Assembly (NCBI GenBank): GCA_019703815.1
Contig: AP023052.1
Span: 62,001 to 126,000, forward strand
Length of the DNA stretch: 64,000 nucleotides
Direction of reading: 5' to 3'
Source of the DNA: Thaumasiovibrio occultus
GTDB taxonomy: Bacteria; Pseudomonadota; Gammaproteobacteria; Enterobacterales; Vibrionaceae
The position numbers and the translations under genes are program-made. Under the pieces are notes generated by a model that did no database searches, was not told the DNA's origin, and was given only the letters and a program-made list of their open reading frames with translations. Below are positions 58,386 through 64,000 of this stretch, piece after piece; position 1 is the first letter of the stretch; each line of letters starts with the position of its first letter.

Positions 58386-59684
58386 ATGCGCAAGCTGATG
58401 CTCGCCAGTGCGATACTCGCGTCAACCGCAGTTCATGCGGCCGACACCCCCGTGGTCGGTGGCTACTTTGCCGATTGGCAATACACCAATGAAGCTAACC
58501 CTTATGTTGTATCAGATATTCCTGCCGACAAACTCACCCACGTTATTTATGCGTTTTTGAGCTTGTGTGGGCCGCATACTGGCGCGAGCGAAACCGTTCA
58601 AGCGCAAGTGGCGGCGGCCTGTGAAGGCAAAGCGCCGGGTACGGCGATTGTGGTCGATACCAACTCGGCGCTTGAGGTGGACTTTGGTGAGGTGGAAGTC
58701 GATGTGCCTTATCAAGGTCACTTTGCCCAGCTTGCGCAGCTTAAAGCCGATCATCCTGATTTGGTGATCTTGCCGTCATTCGGTGGCTGGACCATGTCTG
58801 AGCCGTTTCATGAGATGGCGAAACACCCAGAGCAGATGGATCACTTCGCCAAAACCGCTGCTGAGTTGATCACCCAATACGACTTCTTCGGCGGGATCGA
58901 TCTCGATTGGGAATACCCGGGCGGCGGCGGTTTAACCACCTCACCGTGGAACGAAGCGACCAAGCTGAGCGACGAGCAAATTGCCGCAGAGCGTGACGCC
59001 TTTACCTATTTGGTCAAAGCCATTCGCGCTGAGTTAGATCGCTTAGAGTCGCAAACCGGGCGCGACTATGAGCTGTCGACCGCTGTTGGGGTGGGCTTTA
59101 AAGCGCAAAATATCGATTGGGTGAGTGCGTCGCCTTATCTGACCAATATGTTCGCGATGACCTACGACTACCTCGGCGGTTGGGGCTCGCAAACCGGCCA
59201 CCACGCTAACTTGCATGCGACGGAGCGCAGCGTGTGGGGCATGGGTAGCGATGTGTTTATTCAGCAGATGATTGATGCGGGTCTGCCAAAAGAGAAACTG
59301 GTACTTGGCGCGGCGTTTTATGGCCGTGGTTGGGAAGGCACCAGTAACTTTGATGGTCAATTGCCGCTGGCCGATATGGTCTCAACTGGCGGTACGTCAT
59401 TCGGTACCAACCCGAGCGAGCCCGCGTACTTCATGTTCTGGGACTTAGTGCGTAACTACACTGAAGAGCAAGGCTATCAGTACGGTTATGACGAAGAGTC
59501 ACAAGCACCATTCTTGTGGAATGCCGACAAGCAAGTGTTCATCACGTTTGAAGATGAGCGCTCGGTTGAAGCCAAAGTGGAATGGGCGAAAGAAAAAGGC
59601 TTAGCCGGCGTGTTTACGTGGGAGCTGTCAGGCGATCCGGAAGGCGAGCTGGTCGAAGTGATGTTTGAAACCGCGATGGAGTAA
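58386..59684 (+). CDS. Secreted glycoside hydrolase family 18 chitinase
   Basis: 432 residues from ATG 58386 (AAGGAGACAACC upstream). Sec signal peptide 1-18 (cut after VHA), then a single GH18 TIM barrel. Substrate motif SFGGW (131-135) and catalytic motif GGIDLDWEYP, with catalytic acid E176 and D172/D174. The first Asp of DxxDxDxE is Gly169 here. MTYDYLGGWG and AAFYGRGW match GH18 subfamily A, suggesting an exo-type chitinase. No chitin-binding or other accessory domain is present. It is a plausible cargo of the type II secretion system at 23-34 kb. Confidence 0.92.
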   Translation: MRKLMLASAILASTAVHAADTPVVGGYFADWQYTNEANPYVVSDIPADKLTHVIYAFLSLCGPHTGASETVQAQVAAACEGKAPGTAIVVDTNSALEVDFGEVEVDVPYQGHFAQLAQLKADHPDLVILPSFGGWTMSEPFHEMAKHPEQMDHFAKTAAELITQYDFFGGIDLDWEYPGGGGLTTSPWNEATKLSDEQIAAERDAFTYLVKAIRAELDRLESQTGRDYELSTAVGVGFKAQNIDWVSASPYLTNMFAMTYDYLGGWGSQTGHHANLHATERSVWGMGSDVFIQQMIDAGLPKEKLVLGAAFYGRGWEGTSNFDGQLPLADMVSTGGTSFGTNPSEPAYFMFWDLVRNYTEEQGYQYGYDEESQAPFLWNADKQVFITFEDERSVEAKVEWAKEKGLAGVFTWELSGDPEGELVEVMFETAME

Positions 59685-59715
59685 AGCCGTCGCCTCGATA
59701 TCAACAACCGCAAAG

Positions 59716-59740
59716 CGGAGCCCAAGGGCTCCGTTTTTTT
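59716..59740 (+). terminator. Rho-independent terminator after the chitinase gene
   Basis: Perfect 8-bp stem cggagccc / gggctccg followed by seven T. Confidence 0.94.
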
Positions 59741-59842
59741 AGTGCGGGCTACCTAGATTCTTTGCCGTTACGTGCCCGCCAACTGGGCGAGGATTTTGAA
59801 TATCACCGGATGCCTGCCGACAATTCGCTGCTGCTGGCTTGA
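59741..59842 (+). pseudogene. Possible C-terminal gene fragment, unidentified
   Basis: A short frame without start signals reads like the end of a protein (YLDSLPLRARQLGEDFE ... MPADNSLLLA, stop at 59840-59842) and has coding-like codon use. It begins directly after the chitinase terminator. It may be the remnant of a gene truncated when the chitinase gene entered this site. I cannot name the parent family, and chance is not excluded. Confidence 0.3.
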
Positions 59843-59902
59843 AGGGGCAAGCGTGGCAAGGTATGTTCAATATCACTTATCTAAAGCGCAGGAAAAGAAC
59901 GC

Positions 59903-60388
59903 GTGAAAACCAATCTGGTTACCCGTAAGGGCTACAACAAACTCAAAGCGGAACACGATTTTTTGTGGAACGAGCGTCGTCCCGAGATCACTAAGATTGT
60001 CACTTGGGCAGCGAGCTTGGGCGATCGCAGTGAAAACGCCGACTACACCTATAACAAGCGCTTACTCCGCCAGATCGATCGTCGAGTGCGCTTTCTGCGC
60101 AAACGTCTTGCCGAGCTGCAAATCGTCGATTATTCACCGCAACAAGACGGTAAAGTGTTTTTCGGGGCGTGGGTGGATATTGAGAACGAGGAAGGCGACA
60201 GCAAAACCTTTCAGATCGTTGGCCCTGATGAGATTTACGATCGCAAAGATTGCATCTCCGTCAACTCGCCAATGGCGCGCGCCTTGTTGAAAAAAGAAGT
60301 CGATGATGAAGCGCTCGTGCGTACTCCAGAAGGAAACAAAACCTGGTACGTGAATGCGATCCGCTATGAGGCAAACGACGACGCGTAG
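59903..60388 (+). CDS. greB: Transcript cleavage factor GreB
   Basis: 161 residues from a GTG with AGGAAAAG upstream. N-terminal coiled coil (about 1-75) whose tip holds the acidic residues of GDRSENADY that enter the RNA polymerase channel, and a C-terminal FKBP-like domain. KRLLRQIDRRVRFLRKRLAE is a GreB hallmark that separates it from GreA. It rescues backtracked RNA polymerase. Followed by ompR with its own promoter. Confidence 0.95.
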   Translation: MKTNLVTRKGYNKLKAEHDFLWNERRPEITKIVTWAASLGDRSENADYTYNKRLLRQIDRRVRFLRKRLAELQIVDYSPQQDGKVFFGAWVDIENEEGDSKTFQIVGPDEIYDRKDCISVNSPMARALLKKEVDDEALVRTPEGNKTWYVNAIRYEANDDA

Positions 60389-60424
60389 GAATTTCGTGAA
60401 TCCAATCTCAATTTGCAGCACTGC

Positions 60425-60493
60425 CCAGATAGAAACATCATATCTGGTCATCACCTAGGTTTAGTGGCAGAAGATTTGGGTATAATCCCGTTT
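60425..60493 (+). promoter_or_regulatory. Candidate ompR promoter with upstream dyad
   Basis: A consensus -10 TATAAT at 60481-60486 (predicted start near 60493, leader about 85 bases); the -35 is poor. Upstream lies a perfect dyad CCAGATA/TATCTGG (60425-60431, 60441-60447) that could be a regulator site or a processed hairpin at the end of the greB transcript. Confidence 0.5.
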
Positions 60494-60577
60494 ATACACA
60501 GAAACAATATTGTGATACCCCGCCGCTCGTTTTTCGGTAAACTCAGGGATAGGCAGTATCGATTGCAGGATATGGAC

Positions 60578-61297
60578 ATGCAGGAAAATTTCAAAATACT
60601 GGTTGTGGATGATGACATGCGCCTGCGAGCGCTGTTAGAGCGTTATCTTTCAGAGCAAGGTTTCCAGGTTCGCAGTGTCTCTAATGCGGAGCAGATGGAT
60701 CGTCTGTTGGCGCGAGAAACCTTCCACCTGATGGTGCTGGATTTAATGTTGCCGGGTGAAGATGGTTTATCCATTTGCCGTCGCCTTCGTAACGCCAACA
60801 ACAGCTTACCGATTGTGATGCTGACCGCGAAAGGCGATGAAGTCGATCGTATCGTGGGCTTGGAAGTGGGTGCAGATGATTATCTGCCTAAACCCTTTAA
60901 CCCGCGTGAGTTGCTGGCGCGTATTCGTGCGGTCTTGCGCCGTCAAAGTGTCGAAGCGCCGGGTGCGCCAAGTGTGGATTCGAAAGTGGTCGAGTTTGGC
61001 GAATTTCGCTTGAACTTGGGCACGCGGGAAATGTTCCGCAACGAAGAGCCTATGCCGCTCACATCGGGCGAATTCGCGGTCTTGAAAGCTCTAGTCACCA
61101 ATGCCCGCGAGCCAATGTCGCGCGATAAGCTGATGAACATGGCGCGTGGTCGTGAGTACTCCGCGATGGAGCGCTCAATTGACGTGCAGATCTCGCGTTT
61201 ACGCCGCATGGTCGAAGAAGACCCAAGCCGTCCACGCTATATCCAAACCGTTTGGGGTTTGGGCTATGTGTTCGTGCCGGACGGTAACGAAGCCTAA
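60578..61297 (+). CDS. ompR: Osmolarity response regulator OmpR
   Basis: 239 residues from ATG 60578, the one with AGGA at correct spacing; MQENFKILVVDDDMRLRALL matches E. coli OmpR. Receiver with D55 (LMVLDLMLPGEDG) and K105-region (PKPFNPRELLARIRAV); C-terminal winged-helix DNA-binding domain (about 140-235). Phosphorylated by EnvZ; controls porin and other envelope genes. Unlike E. coli, where ompR and envZ overlap, 88 bases with a hairpin separate them here. Confidence 0.97.
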   Translation: MQENFKILVVDDDMRLRALLERYLSEQGFQVRSVSNAEQMDRLLARETFHLMVLDLMLPGEDGLSICRRLRNANNSLPIVMLTAKGDEVDRIVGLEVGADDYLPKPFNPRELLARIRAVLRRQSVEAPGAPSVDSKVVEFGEFRLNLGTREMFRNEEPMPLTSGEFAVLKALVTNAREPMSRDKLMNMARGREYSAMERSIDVQISRLRRMVEEDPSRPRYIQTVWGLGYVFVPDGNEA

Positions 61298-61335
61298 GCA
61301 TGATGCGCAACGTGTTCACGTTGTGATGAATAAAT

Positions 61336-61360
61336 ACGGCGTCTCATTGGTAGACGCCGT
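61336..61360 (+). promoter_or_regulatory. Hairpin between ompR and envZ
   Basis: A perfect 9-bp stem acggcgtct / agacgccgt with a 7-base loop, followed by TTGTTGTTTCT and then the envZ ribosome site (AAGGAGG). The T-run is interrupted, so it may be a partial terminator or an RNA-processing element lowering EnvZ relative to OmpR. Confidence 0.65.
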
Positions 61361-61385
61361 TGTTGTTTCTACAAGGAGGTAAGGC

Positions 61386-62723
61386 ATGCGCTTGCTGCCC
61401 CACAGTACCTTTACCCGCACCCTGTTCTTGCTGGCCGGTTTGTTGATTGCCAGCCAAGTGTTCTCGTATCTCACCGTACTCAATTACGCCTTGTTGCCCA
61501 GTTTGCACCAGTTCAATCAGATCTTGGCCTATGAAGTGCGCTTTATGCTTAACGAAGACGTTGAGCTGGAAAGTGGTGAGTTGGTTTACCTCGATACGCC
61601 ATTGCGTCGTGAGCTGCTGGCGCAACTTGGCGTGAGCTTGCATAGCCAAGGGGATGAGCTGCTCAGCGAGTACATGGATGCATCGCCGGTGGAGTTTCTC
61701 AGCCGCGAGATGACCAACGAGCTTGGTGTTGAGACCGAAGTGCGCTTGGTGCTGGGCGCTGACAGTTATGTGTTGTGGCTCGATGTGAGCGCCATGCCTG
61801 ATACTTACATGCGGGTGCCGTTATCTGAGTTGCATGAAGACGATATTTCGCCGCTGTTTTACTACAGCTTGATCATCACCTTATTGGTGATTGCCGGTGG
61901 CTGGCTGTTCATTCGCTTGCAAAACCGGCCGCTGATGGACTTAGAGCATGCGGCGCTGCAAGTGGCGCGAGGCAATTATCCGCCGCCGTTACCCGAGCGC
62001 GGCGCGACGGAAATCCAAGCGGTAACCCGTGCGTTTAACTATATGTCACAAGGGATCAAGCAACTAGAAGAAGATCGCGCTCTGCTGCTGGCGGGGGTCA
62101 GCCACGATATTCGCACTCCGCTGACGCGGATCCGATTGGCGACGGAAATGATGTCGGAAGAGGACGCTTACCTTGCCGATAGCATCATTAAAGACACCGA
62201 AGAGTGTAACGAAATCATCAGCCAGTTTATGGCCTATCTGCGCGCGACAACCGAGCACAATATCAAGCCGGTTGACATGAATGTAGTCCTCAACGAAGTG
62301 GCGGAGCTAGAGCAAAACGCGACAGAGGAAGACATTGAGCTGATTGTCGACAGCCCAGTGCTGCCCGATGGGGTTAAAGGTGATTCGGTGGCGATCAAAC
62401 GCTGCATTACCAACTTGGTGGTGAATGCCAAACGCTATGGCGAAGGCTGGGTGCGCTTAACCGCAGGGGTGAGTGTCGATCGTAAAAAGCTGTGGGTCTG
62501 CGTGGAAGATAACGGTCCGGGCATTCCGAAAGAGCTAGTGACGAAGATGTTCCAGCCGCTGACTCGCGGTGATGATGCGCGCGGTAAAGCCAGCGAAGGC
62601 ACGGGGCTTGGGTTGGCCATTGTGAAACGCACCATGGATCAGCACGAAGGCACCATTGATGTCAGTAACCGTATTGAGGGCGGCTTGCGAGTCCAGATCA
62701 ACTTGCCGCTAAAGAAGCGTTGA
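61386..62723 (+). CDS. envZ: Osmosensor histidine kinase EnvZ
   Basis: 445 residues. Membrane helices about 13-35 and 159-177 flank a periplasmic domain; HAMP (about 178-230), HisKA with phospho-acceptor H240 ([16 protein letters not shown]), then N-box ([11 protein letters not shown]), G1 DNGPGIP and G2 GTGLGLAIV. Phosphorylates and dephosphorylates OmpR. AAGGAGG lies 7 bases before the ATG. Confidence 0.96.
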   Translation: MRLLPHSTFTRTLFLLAGLLIASQVFSYLTVLNYALLPSLHQFNQILAYEVRFMLNEDVELESGELVYLDTPLRRELLAQLGVSLHSQGDELLSEYMDASPVEFLSREMTNELGVETEVRLVLGADSYVLWLDVSAMPDTYMRVPLSELHEDDISPLFYYSLIITLLVIAGGWLFIRLQNRPLMDLEHAALQVARGNYPPPLPERGATEIQAVTRAFNYMSQGIKQLEEDRALLLAGVSHDIRTPLTRIRLATEMMSEEDAYLADSIIKDTEECNEIISQFMAYLRATTEHNIKPVDMNVVLNEVAELEQNATEEDIELIVDSPVLPDGVKGDSVAIKRCITNLVVNAKRYGEGWVRLTAGVSVDRKKLWVCVEDNGPGIPKELVTKMFQPLTRGDDARGKASEGTGLGLAIVKRTMDQHEGTIDVSNRIEGGLRVQINLPLKKR

Positions 62724-62740
62724 GCGGATCCGGTACAGCG

Positions 62741-62771
62741 TTAGGGGCTTTTAGATCATAGGAGCCCCTAA
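62741..62771 (+). other. Hairpin after envZ
   Basis: A 9-bp inverted repeat ttaggggct / agcccctaa with a 13-base loop, 18 bases beyond the envZ stop and without a T-run. It may protect the mRNA 3' end or help pausing ahead of the terminator at 62832-62858. Confidence 0.5.
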
Positions 62772-62831
62772 GCTCAAAAAGCTGCACCGCCGTGCAATAA
62801 GGTGACGTGTATCGCCGAGAGAGGAAAAAGT

Positions 62832-62858
62832 AATGGCTGCGAGGTGCAGCCATTTTTT
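62832..62858 (+). terminator. Rho-independent terminator after envZ
   Basis: Stem aatggctgc / gcagccatt with a 5-base loop and a run of T. It converges with recG. Confidence 0.88.
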
Positions 62859-62937
62859 GTGCAGTCTTTCTAGAATGCGTTGTTTCTATTTTCTGTAGAC
62901 AGCAACTTATCGAAATAGCAGCGTAATCAAGCCAGCG

Positions 62938-64000
62938 TTACGCGTTGGAATAATTTTCTCGCTGTCCGAGCCAGCGCAAAATGATCGCTTCGCCGTTGGG
63001 GCGGTGATGCTGCCAAATATGGCTCGCCAGTTTTTGCACTTCAGGGATCAGGTGCTGATCGCGTACCAAATCGGCCACTTTAAAGTCGGCAAGGCCGGTC
63101 TGTTTGGTGCCAAGCAACTCTCCCGGGCCGCGAATTTCCAAGTCGCGCTGGGCAATCACAAAGCCATCGTTACTTTCGCGCAGTACCCCTAGGCGTTTTT
63201 GTGCGGTTTTCGACAGCGGCGCTTTGAACAATAACACACAGTGACTGGCCACCGAGCCTCGACCCACCCGGCCGCGCAGCTGGTGGAGCTGGGCAAGACC
63301 TAAACGCTCTGGGTTTTCGATGATCATCAAGCTGGCATTGGGCACATCTACCCCCACCTCGATCACCGTGGTCGCAACCAACAGATGCAATTCACCGGCT
63401 TTGAATTGCGCCATAATGGCTTGTTTTTCCGCAGGCTTCATCCGGCCATGCACCAAGCCAATTTTTAGCTCAGGTAACAGTGCGGCCAGCTCGTCAGCGG
63501 TATCCGATGCCGCTTGGGCCTCAAGCACTTCGGACTCATCAATCAAGGTACACACCCAATAGGCTTGGCGACCTTCATCCAAACATGCGGCGCGCACGCG
63601 ATCGATAATATCTTTGCGTCGCGTGTCGGGCACTGCCACGGTTTGGATCGGGGTACGTCCCGGTGGAAGCTCATCAATCACTGAGGTGTCGAGATCGGCG
63701 TACGCGGTCATCGCCAACGTACGCGGGATCGGGGTCGCTGTCATGATCAGCTGATGCGGAAAACCGCCAGCACCCGCGCCTTTTTCTCGCAGCTCTAAGC
63801 GCTGGCCGACACCAAAGCGGTGCTGCTCATCAATGATCACCAAGGCGAGGTTATTGAACACCACTTGCTCTTGGAACAGGGCATGGGTACCGACCACCAT
63901 TTTGACCTCACCGGTGCGGATTTTTTCCAGCTCGGCTTCACGGGCTTTGCCTTTGAGTTTGCCCGCTAACCAGCCGACTTGAATATCCAGCGGATTGAGC
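62938..64000 (-). CDS. recG: ATP-dependent DNA helicase RecG, C-terminal part (5' end outside the window)
   Basis: The frame runs to the window edge, giving about 354 C-terminal residues of a protein of roughly 690; there is no start in the window. Visible parts: the helicase segment LDIQVGWLAGKLKGKAR, VVGTHALFQ, the DEQH box (IIDEQHRFGVGQR), MTATPIPRT, then helicase domain 2 with ATTVIEVGVDVPNA and QLRGRVGRG, and the RecG C-terminal wedge end. Reverses stalled replication forks and processes Holliday junctions. Confidence 0.96.
   Translation of the reverse strand, partial: LNPLDIQVGWLAGKLKGKAREAELEKIRTGEVKMVVGTHALFQEQVVFNNLALVIIDEQHRFGVGQRLELREKGAGAGGFPHQLIMTATPIPRTLAMTAYADLDTSVIDELPPGRTPIQTVAVPDTRRKDIIDRVRAACLDEGRQAYWVCTLIDESEVLEAQAASDTADELAALLPELKIGLVHGRMKPAEKQAIMAQFKAGELHLLVATTVIEVGVDVPNASLMIIENPERLGLAQLHQLRGRVGRGSVASHCVLLFKAPLSKTAQKRLGVLRESNDGFVIAQRDLEIRGPGELLGTKQTGLADFKVADLVRDQHLIPEVQKLASHIWQHHRPNGEAIILRWLGQRENYSNA

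Noticed and set aside
1-64000. Mobile elements, prophage, CRISPR, toxin-antitoxin or defence island
   Set aside because: No integrase, transposase, direct-repeat array or tRNA-flanked insertion was seen; gene order looks like stable core chromosome.

Overview
The window is a 64 kb stretch of ordinary, densely coded chromosome from a gammaproteobacterium, most probably a member of the Vibrionaceae. The evidence is gene content and order. It has ntrC-ntrB-glnA-typA, yihY-dtd-yiiD-AsmA, pckA-hslO-hslR, a complete type II secretion operon (gspC to gspN), nudE-cysQ, plsB/dgkA/lexA, nfuA-gntX-bioH, tex, and greB-ompR-envZ-recG. Many of these proteins are close to Vibrio proteins in sequence. The roughly balanced base composition and the caa3-type oxidase cluster would fit Salinivibrio or Grimontia, but I cannot fix the genus from this sequence. 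I see no rRNA, tRNA, CRISPR array, insertion sequence, integrase or phage gene.

Layout. 1-2.5 kb: yihI, a DUF2489 gene and hemN. 2.6-6.7 kb: a 42-codon membrane peptide gene, adenosine deaminase and a Cache-HAMP-GGDEF-EAL sensor. 6.9-14 kb: the nitrogen regulon (ntrC, ntrB, glnA) with NtrC boxes and a sigma-54 promoter, divergent from typA, which has a CRP-like site. 14-21 kb: a DUF2959 lipoprotein, yihY, dtd, yiiD/fabY, an AsmA-like gene and pckA. 21-22.7 kb: the heat-shock pair hslR-hslO. 23-34.1 kb: the twelve-gene gsp operon. 34.1-38.5 kb: nudE, cysQ and a large SF1 helicase with a degenerate nuclease-like tail. 38.5-43.4 kb: a small ORF lacking a standard start codon, a cold-shock gene with a long leader, plsB, dgkA, and lexA with two SOS boxes. 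43.5-44.2 kb: a decayed methyltransferase gene. 44.5-52.1 kb: the cytochrome c oxidase and heme A gene cluster. 52-58 kb: nfuA, gntX, bioH, two unknown genes and tex. 58.4-64 kb: a secreted GH18 chitinase, greB, ompR, envZ and the 3' part of recG.

How the genes fit together. NtrB/NtrC control glnA through sigma-54 and probably control their own operon. The type II secretion machine could export the chitinase encoded 24 kb away. The cox cluster encodes the oxidase subunits (coxB fused to cytochrome c, ctaD, coxC) plus its copper and heme A assembly factors (ctaG, surf1, a divergent Sco-like protein, ctaA, ctaB).

I did not find a clear new multi-gene system. The best leads are: the helicase with a vestigial PD-(D/E)XK-like C-terminus; the 68-codon ORF that seems to start at ATT; the Sco-like protein that keeps CxxxC but has no obvious third copper ligand; the inverted small gene inside the cox cluster; and the hairpin separating ompR from envZ.
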